The translations under genes were made by a program, and so were the position numbers. This document shows positions 55,055-64,000 of a DNA stretch of 64,000 bases, in pieces. Location: contig CAMDMC010000006.1 of the NCBI GenBank assembly GCA_945901825.1, positions 1-64,000 on the forward strand, in the 5' to 3' direction. Under the pieces are notes generated by a model. That model ran no database searches and was not told where the DNA came from. It saw only the letters and a program-made list of their open reading frames with translations. This stretch comes from Bordetella parapertussis (GTDB lineage Bacteria > Pseudomonadota > Gammaproteobacteria > Burkholderiales > Burkholderiaceae_A). Each line of letters begins with the position of its first letter. The stretch's first letter is position 1.

Positions 55055-56395
55055 TTGAGCGACCTACCCTTATGGGCGCAAGCCCTTGCCCTGCTTGGGC
55101 TGTTATTTGCCTCTGCCTTTTTCTCCATGTCCGAGACGAGCCTCATGGCCGTCAACCGCTACCGTATGCGAAATTTGGCGGGAAAGGGCAGGCGAAGTGC
55201 CAGGCAGGTTTTAAGGCTTCTTAGCCAGACCAATCAGTTGTTGGCCACGATTCTTATTGGCAACAACATTGTTAATACGGCCTTAACGGCACTTATTACC
55301 GCCTTTGCCATCAAGGCCTTTGGCAACGACGATGAAGTACTCGCCATTGCAACGGGTGTGGCGGCAGCGCTGCTTATTATTTTCGCCGAGATTATTCCAA
55401 AAGTCGTGGCAGCCAATCGGCCCGAGACGATTGCCATGGGTGCAAGCTTTGGGCTTGCACCGGTGGTCTTCATCGCCAGGCCCTTGGTCTCTGTCGTCAA
55501 CGGCCTTGTTAGCTTTCTTCTTAATGTCTTTCGATTGAAATCCCAGACGGATAAGGCCTCAGGGCTTACCACCGAGGAGCTGCGCTCGGCTGTACTGGAG
55601 TCTTCGGGCTTTATTCCAAGTCAGCACAGGAAGATTCTTCTTAATCTTTTCGACCTTGAAGACCTTCGGGTCGACGATGTCATGGTGCCCAGGGGGCGCA
55701 TTGAAGCCCTTGACCTTGAAGATGACGAATCCTCACTCATGGACCAGATCTCAACCTGCTTTCATAACAAGCTGCCGGTCTACCGAGGCGAACTCAACCA
55801 GGTCGTTGGCATCTTGCATGTCCGTAAGGCCCTTGCGCTGGTTACCAAAGAAGGCGGGTTTCGCAAGGAGATGCTTGAACAGGCCGTGCAGCCTGCCTAC
55901 TTCGTACCAAGTGGCACCCATCTCTTCACCCAGATGCAGTTTTTCCAGGGCAACAGGCAAAGGCTTGCAATTGTGGTTGACGAGTATGGCGAGGTCGAGG
56001 GGCTGGTGACTCTGCAAGACATTGTGGAGGAACTGGTGGGTGAGTTTTCAACCCAGGGGCCGCGGGTTCGTCGGGCGCTTCATTGGGACGAAGACGGCAC
56101 GGCCGTGGTCGATGGCATGAGCAGCCTACGTGAGCTTAATCGCGGCCTTGGACTCTCACTTCCCTTGGACTCCGCCAAGACACTCAATGGACTGATTCTT
56201 GAAACGCTTCAAGACATTCCCGAGGCCAATGTCAGTCTCAAGGTCGGCAATGTGCCTCTCGAAATCCTTCAGGTTCAAGGCCGGGTCATTCGACGCGTCA
56301 AGATCCTTCGACCCCTCGTTGATCCGTCCAAAGAGCCGCCCGAAGAGGATGGTAGGCAGACGCAGACCGTGGCTGAGAAGAGTGAACAGGCCTAA
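55055..56395 (+). CDS. HlyC/CorC (CNNM-CBS) family transporter or regulator
   Basis: Membrane protein of the CorC/TlyC group, linked to magnesium or cobalt homeostasis. Domains: CNNM (DUF21) with about four spans (residues 5-180, 'FFSMSETSLMAVNRYR' and 'ILIGNNIVNTALTALIT'), two CBS domains (about 205-330, 'DLRVDDVMVPRGRIEAL' and 'QRLAIVVDEYGEVEGLVTLQDI') and a C-terminal CorC_HlyC domain ('GLSLPLDSAKTLNGLILE'). I start at the TTG at 55055, with AGGA 6 nt upstream. In related genomes this gene precedes pilB-pilC-pilD; here the peptidase gene follows directly (TAATG overlap). Confidence 0.94.
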   Translation: MSDLPLWAQALALLGLLFASAFFSMSETSLMAVNRYRMRNLAGKGRRSARQVLRLLSQTNQLLATILIGNNIVNTALTALITAFAIKAFGNDDEVLAIATGVAAALLIIFAEIIPKVVAANRPETIAMGASFGLAPVVFIARPLVSVVNGLVSFLLNVFRLKSQTDKASGLTTEELRSAVLESSGFIPSQHRKILLNLFDLEDLRVDDVMVPRGRIEALDLEDDESSLMDQISTCFHNKLPVYRGELNQVVGILHVRKALALVTKEGGFRKEMLEQAVQPAYFVPSGTHLFTQMQFFQGNRQRLAIVVDEYGEVEGLVTLQDIVEELVGEFSTQGPRVRRALHWDEDGTAVVDGMSSLRELNRGLGLSLPLDSAKTLNGLILETLQDIPEANVSLKVGNVPLEILQVQGRVIRRVKILRPLVDPSKEPPEEDGRQTQTVAEKSEQA

Positions 56396-57123
56396 TGAGT
56401 CTTGAAGGTTTAAACCTCAGCTCCCTGCTGCTTGTCCATGGTCTCCTGGGCGGGCTCACATGCCTTTTGGGCTTTGAGGCAGGCCGTTGGTTTGTGCGCA
56501 AAGAGATGCAGCACTGGCTCGGGGCGCGACGGGCGCGGCTTATTCTGGCGCGCTCGAGCCCATGGCGGCTCTTAGGCCTTTGCGCCTGTCTTGGTTTTTT
56601 CGTCCTCTTTGGCGAGCAACTTGGTCCAATTCAGGCAGTCGCCATGGGGCTTTTCACTGGGCTGCTTAGCCTTGCAGCCATGATCGATCTTCGTAGTCGC
56701 CTGCTCCCCGATCGGCTCACCCTTGGACTCGTCGTGCTTGGTCTCTGCCTTGCTGGAGCTGGTGTTACGGTGAGCCTAACCGAAGCCCTGGTCGGTGGTC
56801 TTGTGGGCTACTTATTGCCCTGGGCTTTAGCTAAGGCCTCCGACCGACGGCGGCGGTCGCGACTGGGCAAAGACGCCACCATGGAGCCAAGTATGGGACG
56901 AGGAGACTTCGCTCTCATCGCAGCCATTGGCAGCTGGCTTGGTTTTTCAAGCCTTGCCTTTGTCTTGCTCTTTGCAAGCCTTGGCATGCTGAGCCTTGCC
57001 CTCTGGGGCTTTTTGCGCAGGGGCTGGCGCCTGTCAACCGCGCTTCCTTTTGGACCCGCACTCTGCCTAGCCGCCATGCTCGTTGCACCGTTCTCCCCAC
57101 TGGCGGGCCCTGCGGGCTTATGA
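56395..57123 (+). CDS. pilD: A24 family prepilin peptidase, reduced N-terminal domain
   Basis: Membrane aspartyl protease of the PilD family. Both catalytic aspartates are present: D98 in AAMIDLRSRLLPD and D171 in the GxGD-type motif GRGDFALIAAIGSWLG. At 242 residues it is shorter than normal PilD (about 270-290). The N-terminal part that usually holds the cysteine tetrad and the methyltransferase signature (FLNVVIHRLP) is replaced by a short unrelated-looking hydrophobic stretch with no CxxC pair. Sits in the usual pilD place before coaE, but pilB and pilC are missing. It may process another pilin-like substrate or be decaying; I cannot tell which. Confidence 0.8.
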   Translation: MSLEGLNLSSLLLVHGLLGGLTCLLGFEAGRWFVRKEMQHWLGARRARLILARSSPWRLLGLCACLGFFVLFGEQLGPIQAVAMGLFTGLLSLAAMIDLRSRLLPDRLTLGLVVLGLCLAGAGVTVSLTEALVGGLVGYLLPWALAKASDRRRRSRLGKDATMEPSMGRGDFALIAAIGSWLGFSSLAFVLLFASLGMLSLALWGFLRRGWRLSTALPFGPALCLAAMLVAPFSPLAGPAGL

Positions 57124-57794
57124 GCAATGCTCAAGCCAGCCCGGTGGTTGTGCTCACCGGCGGCCTTGGGTCGGGAAAATCAACCGCCGCCCACTGCTTT
57201 GTGGGGCTTGGCATCACGGTGGTTGATGCCGATGCCATCGTCCATGAACTGACCGGTCCAGATGGTGCAGCACTGGCAAGTCTGAGGCTGCTGCTCGGTG
57301 AGGACTGTATGTCGCCTTCTGCCGGTCTTGATCGGGCCAGGGTTCGCCAGGCAGTCTTTGCAGATCCGGATCTGCGCAAGAGGCTCGAGGCGGTTCTTCA
57401 TCCGATGGTTCAGGTGGTGGCCCGAGAGCAACTTGAACGGGCCATGGGGCCCTATTGCCTTTATGTGGTGCCCCTTTGGGCTGAAACACGGGGTGGTCAG
57501 CCTCGGCCCGACTGGGTCTGGAAGGTTGTAGTGGTGGACATCGACCAGGCCAGACAGAGGTCCAGGGTGTTGAAGCGAACGCCCATGTCCAACGAAACCC
57601 TTGAGGGCATGCTTGCAGCGCAGGCCAACCGAGATGAAAGGCTTGCGCTTGCCGACCATGTGATTAACAACAACTCGGACGAGGCAAGCCTTCTTGCGCA
57701 GGTGAAGAGGCTTCATGCGGAGCTGCTTCAAGGCTTAAACGAAAGGCCTACGACAAGCCACCTGCAGAGCAAACCACTGGCTGATCGGCCATAA
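57120..57794 (+). CDS. coaE: dephospho-CoA kinase
   Basis: Last step of coenzyme A synthesis. The P-loop GGLGSGKST is near residue 14 and 'VVDADAIVHELT' and 'VLHPMV' follow. The region from about 115 to 135 ('YVVPLWAETRGGQPRP') is a longer variant of the lid than in E. coli, and the C-terminus ends in a Ser/Lys-rich tail. Length 224. The ATG overlaps the pilD stop by 4 bp (ATGA). Confidence 0.96.
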   Translation: MSNAQASPVVVLTGGLGSGKSTAAHCFVGLGITVVDADAIVHELTGPDGAALASLRLLLGEDCMSPSAGLDRARVRQAVFADPDLRKRLEAVLHPMVQVVAREQLERAMGPYCLYVVPLWAETRGGQPRPDWVWKVVVVDIDQARQRSRVLKRTPMSNETLEGMLAAQANRDERLALADHVINNNSDEASLLAQVKRLHAELLQGLNERPTTSHLQSKPLADRP

Positions 57795-57801
57795 TAAGGG
57801 C

Positions 57802-58650
57802 ATGTCCGATTCGCCTGGTTTACTTACAGACACCCGTCCTTTGCCTGCCGAGGATACGTTGGGCTGTCTCGAAGATACTGTCAGCGGCAACAGTCGCATC
57901 TTTGAGTTTCCTTGCAACGAGCGCATTCGTATTTTAATGCGTGTGGACTGCATGGCTCGTCGCATCCGGTATTTTTCCGAGAAGAGCTCGCAGTTCGAGC
58001 ACGAGGCATGCCTGCATGCTTTGTTTGAGCTCTACGAGTTGCTCTCAAGCCGCGGAGACATTAAGAACGAACTGTTGCAAGAGCTTGACCGGCAACGCGC
58101 GCAGCTCAACCGGTTTATCGATCAACCGGGCGTTTCCAACGATAGGCTGCACGAGGTACTTGGTGAAATTGGTTCCTCGCATACCAGCCTGGCCGAAGTG
58201 CCCGTAAGGCTTGGTCCGCACCTTGCGGAGTTTGAATTTCTTCAAGGCCTCAAAGGACGCGTGGGCATTCCTGCGGGAAGCTGCCCTTTTGATCTTCCCA
58301 GCTATTTTGTCTGGCTGCATCGTCCGGTTCAGGTTCGTAAGGCATCGCTTGATTCATGGGTTTCGCCTTTGGCGCCGCTCATGGATGCCACCGCACTCTG
58401 TCTGCGTATTCTTCGCGACGGTGCGGAACCTGCTAGCTACCAGGCCAACCAGGGTGTCTTTGAGCTTAATCCAGAGGGCCGGCTTGCCCGGCTGATTCGG
58501 GTCCGTATTCCACCAGACCCTGAGCTTGTCTGTGAAGTCAGTGCGAATAAATACGTCGTTGCCGTTCGGTTTCGGGCCCTCGATGAGCAGCTTCGGCCCA
58601 AACCCATCGAAGGCCGCGTTGACTTCGACCTCACTCTCTGCGATTTTTAA
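57802..58650 (+). CDS. zapD: cell division protein ZapD
   Basis: Cross-links FtsZ filaments at the division ring. The 282-residue protein has the family N-terminus 'FEFPCNERIRILMRVD', a helical first half and 'IPAGSCPFDLPSYFVWLH' in the beta-rich second half. It has about 30 extra residues at the N-terminus before the conserved region. A -10-like CATAAT that includes the coaE stop codon is 6 nt upstream, but AAGGG in the same place can serve as a Shine-Dalgarno, so this is not informative. The yacG gene that often follows zapD is absent. Confidence 0.94.
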   Translation: MSDSPGLLTDTRPLPAEDTLGCLEDTVSGNSRIFEFPCNERIRILMRVDCMARRIRYFSEKSSQFEHEACLHALFELYELLSSRGDIKNELLQELDRQRAQLNRFIDQPGVSNDRLHEVLGEIGSSHTSLAEVPVRLGPHLAEFEFLQGLKGRVGIPAGSCPFDLPSYFVWLHRPVQVRKASLDSWVSPLAPLMDATALCLRILRDGAEPASYQANQGVFELNPEGRLARLIRVRIPPDPELVCEVSANKYVVAVRFRALDEQLRPKPIEGRVDFDLTLCDF

Positions 58651-58669
58651 GGCCGCAAGCACCGTGGGC

Positions 58670-59089
58670 TTAGGCGCCCAAGGCTAGGGCTTCAATCACG
58701 GGCAGACTTGCGGGAAGAACTGGAAAGGGCAGCGGGCCTTGGGGCGATACCCAGAGAAGTTGTTGGCCTTCGCGTGCCAAAACGCGTTTATGGGGAGCGG
58801 CAGCCTGCCAGCGAGACACCTTAAAAAACCGCAATAAGACCTGGGCATGACTGTAGTCGTAGCTGAGCGATTCGAAGGGCTGGGCATCAAGCACCTCGAT
58901 GCCAAGCTCCTCCCTTAGTTCACGCACAAGGGCCTGGGCCGCCGACTCGCCGGGCTCGCACTTGCCTCCCGAAAACTCCCACCAGCCTGCATAGACTTTG
59001 CCTGCGGGCCTGCTTGCCATAAGCAGTCGACCCTGGTCATTTTCAATGAGGCCCACGGCAACCTCGGTACGCAGATCGGATTGGAGCAA
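58670..59089 (-). CDS. mutT: Nudix hydrolase, MutT-like (8-oxo-dGTP diphosphatase)
   Basis: Probably removes 8-oxo-dGTP from the nucleotide pool. The Nudix box GGKCEPGESAAQALVRELREELG (shown in parts: GGKCEPGE at about 42-49, REL-REELG near 58-66) is complete, and 'AGWWEFSGGKCEPG' is typical of MutT. The 139-residue reading uses a TTG at 59089 that directly follows the stop of the ATPase gene; no ATG is nearby. Last gene of secA-argJ-ATPase-mutT, the normal order in this group. Confidence 0.9.
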   Translation of the reverse strand: MLQSDLRTEVAVGLIENDQGRLLMASRPAGKVYAGWWEFSGGKCEPGESAAQALVRELREELGIEVLDAQPFESLSYDYSHAQVLLRFFKVSRWQAAAPHKRVLAREGQQLLWVSPQGPLPFPVLPASLPVIEALALGA

Positions 59090-59971
59090 CTACTGCGCCT
59101 GCTTACTTGCCGCCCAGTCCTTCGCAAAGGCAAGGGCAATACGACCCGATCGCGAACCGCGCTCAAGGGCCCATTGCAAGGCGGGCTGCCGCGCCTGCTC
59201 AAGGGCCTCATCTGTGCCAAAGCCGTAGACCTCAAGCCAATGGGCAACGATGTCAAGGTAATCGTTCTGACTAAAACTATGAAAAGACACCCACAGGCCA
59301 AAGCGCTCGGAGAGGGCAATTTTCTCTTCAACTGCCTCGGCCGGATGAATCTCGCCGTTGGAATCGTACTGGGTGCCAAGGTTGTCCTTCATCGACTCGG
59401 GCATAAGATGCCTACGGTTTGACGTGGCGTAGACCAACAGGTTTGAGGCCTGGGCGGCAAGCCCTCCATCAAGAACGGTTTTAAGTGCCTTGTAGCCCGG
59501 CTCCCCAGAATCAAACGAGAGGTCGTCACAAAAGACAATAAATTTTTGCGGAAGCCCTGCGACAAGCTCGGCGATCTGGGGCAGATCAACCAGGTCGACC
59601 TTATCGACCTCAATAAGCCTTAGGCCCTGCTCAGCAAACTCGGTAAGGCAGGCCCGTACCATCGACGATTTACCCGTGCCACGGGCGCCGGTAAGCAGAA
59701 CGTTGTTAGCGGGCAGCCCTTGCACAAAACGGCGGGTGTTGTTCACGCAACGCTCAAGCTGCACTGTGACATGCAGGAGATCATCAAGGGCGATTCGGGC
59801 AAAGGGCCCCACAGGCTGAAGGTAGCCGATGGATCCAAGTAGGCTTGAGCGACGCACCCATCGAAAGGCAAGCTGCGAGTCGAAGTTAACCGGCGCCGGT
59901 GGCTCGGGCAACAGGGCATCAAGCTTACGAATAAGGGCCTGCAGAGAGGCGTTAGGATCGGTAGTCGGCAT
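59090..59971 (-). CDS. DUF815 family ATPase
   Basis: AAA-like ATPase of unknown role with a P-loop in '[16 protein letters not shown]' and a Walker-B-like '[12 protein letters not shown]'. '[13 protein letters not shown]' (sensor 1-like) and 'DRFGLWVSF'-like '[13 protein letters not shown]' are family signatures. From the ATG at 59971 it has 293 residues; an ATG four codons earlier (59983) is also possible. Either start overlaps the end of argJ. Homologues always lie between argJ and mutT in betaproteobacteria; function is not established. Confidence 0.9.
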   Translation of the reverse strand: MPTTDPNASLQALIRKLDALLPEPPAPVNFDSQLAFRWVRRSSLLGSIGYLQPVGPFARIALDDLLHVTVQLERCVNNTRRFVQGLPANNVLLTGARGTGKSSMVRACLTEFAEQGLRLIEVDKVDLVDLPQIAELVAGLPQKFIVFCDDLSFDSGEPGYKALKTVLDGGLAAQASNLLVYATSNRRHLMPESMKDNLGTQYDSNGEIHPAEAVEEKIALSERFGLWVSFHSFSQNDYLDIVAHWLEVYGFGTDEALEQARQPALQWALERGSRSGRIALAFAKDWAASKQAQ

Positions 59972-61190
59972 TAATGGAAACATAGTCGTGGGAAAAGTCG
60001 CAGGTCCAGACGACTGCCTGGTGACTGCCCCGATGCAGATCGATGCCGATGGTAATTTCTGGGCCTGCCATGGCGGCCTTGCCAGCCTCCTCGGTATAGG
60101 AGGCAGCCCGGCCGCCGTCTTGGGCAACCAATACGCCGTTGATACGAAGTTCGAGGGTCTTAACATCAAGGCCTGGAACGCCGCTGTAGCCCACGGCGGC
60201 AAGAATGCGTCCAAGGTTTGGGTCACTTGCGAAAAACGCGGTCTTCACCAAGGGGGAATGGCCAATGGCATAGGCCACCTGCCGGGCCTCGTGGCGACTT
60301 TTTGCGCCCTGAACATCAATGGTGATGAACTTGGTTGCGCCCTCGCCATCGCGAACAATAGCCTGAGCCAGTTCCTGGCAAAGCCCAATAAAGGCCTGCT
60401 CAAAAACGGGCCAGTCGGCATCGCCTGGGGCAAGCCGAGCATGCTTTGCGCCAGTGGCCGCGCAGACCAGGGAGTCGTTGGTGGAGGTGTCTCCATCCAC
60501 AGTAATGGCGTTAAACGAGAGGTCAGCGGCCTTGGATATAAGCGCCTGAAGGTCGGCCTGTGCGACGCCAAGGTCGGTGGCGATAAAGCCGAGCATCGTC
60601 GCCATGTTGGGACGGATCATGCCTGCGCCTTTTGAGATACCTGTTAGGCCCACGTCCTTGCCTTGAACCTGAATACGCCGCGAGGCCGCCTTGGGCTGGG
60701 TGTCGGTGGTCACGATGGCCTGGGCCGCCTCAAGCCATGCGCTGCCTGAACCCTCTGAACCCGCTGCAGACAATGCGGACACCGCCTGCTCGATACCCGA
60801 AGCCATTTTCTCCATGGGCAGGTGCTCAAGAATGACACCCGTTGAAAAAGGCAGAACCTGTTCCGCGCGAAGGCCAAGCGCTGAGGCAAGCCACTGGCAG
60901 GACTGTAGGGCATTGGCCATGCCCTGCTCGCCCGTCCCAGCATTGGCGCAGCCCGTGTTCACCAGCCAGGCCAGGGGGCCCGCATTTAAATGCTGACGGC
61001 AGACAACAACAGGCGCCGCACAGAATGCGTTCTGGGTAAAGACACCCGCCATGGTGGTGGACGGGTCAAACTGAACAAGCAGCATGTCCAGGCGATTGGC
61101 CTTGCGAATGCCCGCACTGACCGGGGCAAGCCGCAGCCCTTTAATGGCAACAAGGTCATCGGCCTTGGGATAGGGCAGGTTAACGGCCAT
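59952..61190 (-). CDS. argJ: bifunctional glutamate N-acetyltransferase / amino-acid acetyltransferase ArgJ
   Basis: Recycles the acetyl group from N-acetylornithine to glutamate in arginine synthesis; if bifunctional it also uses acetyl-CoA. The precursor self-cleaves before Thr198 in 'PNMATMLGF', the invariant processing site, giving the alpha and beta chains. '[13 protein letters not shown]', '[16 protein letters not shown]' and '[11 protein letters not shown]' are family motifs. Length 412. I start at the ATG at 61190; the frame is open far upstream inside secA. The gene lies 46 bp after secA and overlaps the ATPase gene by 20 bp. Confidence 0.96.
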   Translation of the reverse strand: MAVNLPYPKADDLVAIKGLRLAPVSAGIRKANRLDMLLVQFDPSTTMAGVFTQNAFCAAPVVVCRQHLNAGPLAWLVNTGCANAGTGEQGMANALQSCQWLASALGLRAEQVLPFSTGVILEHLPMEKMASGIEQAVSALSAAGSEGSGSAWLEAAQAIVTTDTQPKAASRRIQVQGKDVGLTGISKGAGMIRPNMATMLGFIATDLGVAQADLQALISKAADLSFNAITVDGDTSTNDSLVCAATGAKHARLAPGDADWPVFEQAFIGLCQELAQAIVRDGEGATKFITIDVQGAKSRHEARQVAYAIGHSPLVKTAFFASDPNLGRILAAVGYSGVPGLDVKTLELRINGVLVAQDGGRAASYTEEAGKAAMAGPEITIGIDLHRGSHQAVVWTCDFSHDYVSINADYRS

Positions 61191-61236
61191 TGGTAGACAT
61201 TGACGGGTGGGCCCTGGTAACGAAAGAAGGCCCCGC

Positions 61237-64000
61237 CTAGGCAAGCGCGCCGTGGCAGTGTTTAAACTTCTTGCCTGAGCCGCAGGGGCAGGGCTCATTG
61301 CGCCCGACCTTCGGCATGTCACGCCGAACGGTCTGTGCCTGATCGCTCGCGGCCGAGCCCGGCATCGACGACGGGGGTTGACCGGGGGCCTGGGCGAGGG
61401 CATTGGTCGACTGGCCCTGAGCTGCAATGGCAAACGTCTCGGGGTCGTCGGCAGAGAACGAGGCCTCGGGGTTAAATTCAGCATGGGTAGGGTTTGCAGC
61501 CTGGGCAAGGGCCAGGGCACGCGCGTTGGCAAGGCGGGCTGCCTCCTCGGCCTCTTCTTGCGACTGGACCTGAACATTCAAAAGCACCCGCGAGACCGAG
61601 TCGCGCACCCTTTCAAGAAGCTGCTCGAAAAGCGCGAACGACTCGCGCTTGTATTCCTGCTTGGGGTCTTTCTGGGCATAGCCGCGCAGATGAATTCCCT
61701 GACGCAGATGATCGAGGGCAGCCAGGTGCTCGCGCCAGCTCTGGTCAACTGTTTGAATAATGATGGAGCGTTCAAAATCGGCAAAGGGCTCGCGACCAAC
61801 CCGCTTCCATTTTTCTTCATAGACACTGTTGGCCGCCTGAACGGCCAGGTCGGCAAGGCCCTGGTCGTCAAGCTCGTCTTGCTCATCGACCAGTTTTTTT
61901 AAATCGAGCACCACCCCAAACTGCTGGGTGAGCTCTTCTTGCAGGGGCTCAAGCGCCCACTGCTCTTCAATGCTGTTAACCGGCACATAGCGACGAACAA
62001 GTGCCTCAACGGCGCCTGCGCGAAGATCGCCAACCAGCTCCGATGGGTCGCTGGCTTCAAGAACCTCGTTGCGCTGGGAGTAAATAATTTGACGCTGCTC
62101 GTTTGCTACATTGTCGTATTCCAAAAGCTGCTTACGAATATCGAAGTTGCGGTTCTCAACCTTGCGTTGGGCGCTTTCAATGGAGCGTGAGACCATGCCC
62201 GCCTCAATGGGCTCGCCCCGCGGCACGCCAAGCTTGTCCATAATGGCCTTCATGCGATCGCCGGCAAAAATTCGCAGCAACGGGTCGTCCATGGCGAGGT
62301 AAAACCTTGAGGAGCCCGGGTCACCCTGACGGCCTGCCCGGCCTCGCAGTTGATTATCAATACGCCGTGACTCGTGGCGCTCGGTTCCAATTATGTGAAG
62401 GCCGCCTGCCGCAATCACCTGGTCGTGCAGAGACTGCCATTCCGACCGCAGCGTTTCAGATTGTTGCTCGCGTGCGGCGGGGTCGAGTGAGGCGTCTTGG
62501 TCAAGCGTCTCGATCTGTTTTTCAACATTGCCGCCAAGAACAATGTCGGTTCCACGACCCGCCATATTGGTGGCAATGGTGATCATTGCCGGTCGGCCGG
62601 CCTGGGCCACAATTTGAGCCTCGCGCTCGTGCTGCTTGGCATTGAGCACCTGATGGTCAAGGCCCGCCTTCTGAAGGGCCGCCGAGAGCAGTTCAGAATT
62701 CTCAATAGAGGTTGTACCCACCAAAATAGGCTGGCCCTTGGCATGCCTGTCCTGAATGTCGGCCACGATGGCCTCGAATTTCTCTTCAACCGTTCGAAAA
62801 ATCTGGTCTTGCAGGTCTTTTCGGACCATGGGCCGATGGGTGGGAACAATAACGGTCTCAAGGCTATAAATTTGTTGAAACTCAAAGGCCTCGGTATCGG
62901 CTGTGCCCGTCATGCCGCCAAGCTTGGCGTACATGCGAAAGTAATTCTGAAAGGTAATGGAGGCCAGGGTCTGGTTTTCCGGCTCAATGCCCACCCCCTC
63001 TTTAGCCTCAACGGCCTGATGAAGGCCATCAGACCAACGCCTTCCAGCCATGAGGCGACCTGTGAATTCATCAACAATGACAACCTTGCCGTTCTGGACC
63101 ACGTACTGCTGATCGCGAAAGTACAGGGTATGGGCCCGAAGGGCAGCCATGAGGTGATGCAACAGGCTTATGTTGGCAGAGTCGTAAAGGCTTGAGCCCT
63201 CGGCAAGCAGACCCATTTCACCAAGAAGCTGTTCAGCCTTCTCAAAGCCCGAGTCTGAAAGGTTAACCTGACGGCCTTTTTCGTCCAGAAAATAATCGCC
63301 CGGGCCGTCCTCAACGGGCTGACGGTTGAGCTGGGCAGGCATGCTGTTGAGCTTGAGGTAAAGGTCGGGGGAGTCGTCGGCATGGCCGGAAATAATGAGG
63401 GGCGTGCGGGCCTCGTCAATAAGAATGGAGTCCACCTCATCAACGATGGCGTAGTTCAGCCCGCGCTGCACGCGGTTGGCTATTTCCGAGACCATGTTGT
63501 CGCGCAGGTAATCGAAGCCGAATTCGTTATTCGTGCCGTAGGTAATGTCGCAGGCGTAGGCCGCCTGCTTAGCATCATGGTCAAGCTGCGAGAGGTTCAT
63601 GCCGGTGGTGAGACCGAGAGCGGAATAAAGCCGCCCCATCCATTGCGCATCGCGGGCTGCAAGGTAGTCGTTCACGGTCACCACATGAACGCCCTTGCCT
63701 TCAAGCGCATTCAGGTAAGCCGCAAGGGTTGCCACCAGTGTCTTTCCCTCACCGGTGCGCATCTCAGAGATCTTGCCCTCGTGCAAAACCATGCCGCCCA
63801 CCAGCTGGACATCGAAATGGCGCATACCCAGCACACGGCGGCCGGCCTCGCGGCAGACGGCAAAGGCTGGCACGAGCAGCTCTTCGAGCTTTTTGCCATC
63901 GGCCAGCTGCTGACGAAACTCTGCGGTCTTTGCCGTTAACTGCTCGTCAGAGAGGGCCTGCATGGCGGGCTCGAGGGCGTTGATGGCCGCCACGCGTGCC
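61237..64000 (-). CDS. secA: preprotein translocase ATPase SecA, 5' end cut by window edge
   Basis: Motor ATPase of the Sec secretion system. About 921 codons are present; the first 20-25 residues are outside the window (the frame is open to base 64000, and the GTG at 63991-63993 is an internal Val). '[20 protein letters not shown]' (Walker A), '[17 protein letters not shown]' (DEAD-like box), '[17 protein letters not shown]' and '[16 protein letters not shown]' are conserved. The C-terminal zinc-binding tail [16 protein letters not shown], which docks on SecB and phospholipids, is intact. Followed by argJ after 46 bp. Confidence 0.98.
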   Translation of the reverse strand, partial: ARVAAINALEPAMQALSDEQLTAKTAEFRQQLADGKKLEELLVPAFAVCREAGRRVLGMRHFDVQLVGGMVLHEGKISEMRTGEGKTLVATLAAYLNALEGKGVHVVTVNDYLAARDAQWMGRLYSALGLTTGMNLSQLDHDAKQAAYACDITYGTNNEFGFDYLRDNMVSEIANRVQRGLNYAIVDEVDSILIDEARTPLIISGHADDSPDLYLKLNSMPAQLNRQPVEDGPGDYFLDEKGRQVNLSDSGFEKAEQLLGEMGLLAEGSSLYDSANISLLHHLMAALRAHTLYFRDQQYVVQNGKVVIVDEFTGRLMAGRRWSDGLHQAVEAKEGVGIEPENQTLASITFQNYFRMYAKLGGMTGTADTEAFEFQQIYSLETVIVPTHRPMVRKDLQDQIFRTVEEKFEAIVADIQDRHAKGQPILVGTTSIENSELLSAALQKAGLDHQVLNAKQHEREAQIVAQAGRPAMITIATNMAGRGTDIVLGGNVEKQIETLDQDASLDPAAREQQSETLRSEWQSLHDQVIAAGGLHIIGTERHESRRIDNQLRGRAGRQGDPGSSRFYLAMDDPLLRIFAGDRMKAIMDKLGVPRGEPIEAGMVSRSIESAQRKVENRNFDIRKQLLEYDNVANEQRQIIYSQRNEVLEASDPSELVGDLRAGAVEALVRRYVPVNSIEEQWALEPLQEELTQQFGVVLDLKKLVDEQDELDDQGLADLAVQAANSVYEEKWKRVGREPFADFERSIIIQTVDQSWREHLAALDHLRQGIHLRGYAQKDPKQEYKRESFALFEQLLERVRDSVSRVLLNVQVQSQEEAEEAARLANARALALAQAANPTHAEFNPEASFSADDPETFAIAAQGQSTNALAQAPGQPPSSMPGSAASDQAQTVRRDMPKVGRNEPCPCGSGKKFKHCHGALA

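Overview
The window looks like a chromosomal core region of a betaproteobacterium, probably Burkholderiales or close to it, with a compact genome and a GC content that looks to be in the high fifties by eye. The evidence is gene order: rplU-rpmA-obgE-proB next to rppH-proS; secA-argJ-DUF815 ATPase-mutT next to zapD-coaE-prepilin peptidase; aroQ-accB-accC-prmA; nrdA-nrdB near ampD, a PP0621-like protein, ccsA and ffh; and glnE-ilvE-zinc finger. I see no insertion sequence, prophage, CRISPR array, integrase or plasmid gene. Coding density is very high and most gene pairs overlap or lie within 20 bp.

Layout. 1-6808 (minus): a tightly packed string transcribed tyrS > ctaA > glyA > nrdR > ribD > ribE > ribBA (ribBA cut by the left edge). 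6846-9399 (plus): M23 endopeptidase and anmK. 9396-14608 (minus): a DAHP synthase and glycolate oxidase glcD-glcE-glcF. 14648-15301 (plus): cobalamin adenosyltransferase. 15272-21453 (minus): yhdP > nitrilase-like amidase > tldD. 21492-25552 (plus): glnE, ilvE, zinc-finger protein. 25573-27177 (minus) bepA-like protease; 27196-27678 (plus) moaC. 27735-33567 (minus): mpl > a fused ribonuclease/shikimate dehydrogenase > mgtE. 33598-39080 (plus): unknown protein, tlpA-like, aroQ, accB, accC, prmA, adenosine kinase. 39077-46856 (minus): yggT; a lysine/alanine repeat histone-like protein; nrdA-nrdB; ccsA-PP0621-ampD. Then ffh (plus), proS (minus), rppH (plus), rplU-rpmA-obgE-proB (minus), ispB, tRNA-Pro(CGG), corC-like, a reduced prepilin peptidase, coaE, zapD (all plus), and secA > argJ > ATPase > mutT (minus, secA cut by the right edge).

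How the genes work together. Three peptidoglycan-recycling enzymes (AnmK, AmpD, Mpl) and two envelope proteases (M23, BepA-like) are present. Riboflavin synthesis is grouped with nrdR, and the nrdA promoter carries two ACTA-N4-TAGT palindromes 32 bp apart, which look like NrdR boxes. Glycolate oxidase, B12 adenosylation and aerobic class Ia ribonucleotide reductase fit an aerobic planktonic heterotroph; that lifestyle is inference.

The most interesting points are: (1) a single 954-codon frame joining an RNase II-family domain to a complete AroE; (2) a recurring layout in which a -10-like hexamer sits only 5-7 nt before the start codon of first genes in transcription units, suggesting many leaderless mRNAs and explaining divergent spacers as short as 18 bp; (3) the nrd regulatory region; (4) a heme A synthase that reads like the Bacteroidota type, seamlessly inserted in an operon; and (5) a prepilin peptidase that kept both catalytic aspartates but lost the cysteine/methylase part and its pilB/pilC neighbours. 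I found nothing that clearly constitutes a wholly new multi-gene system.
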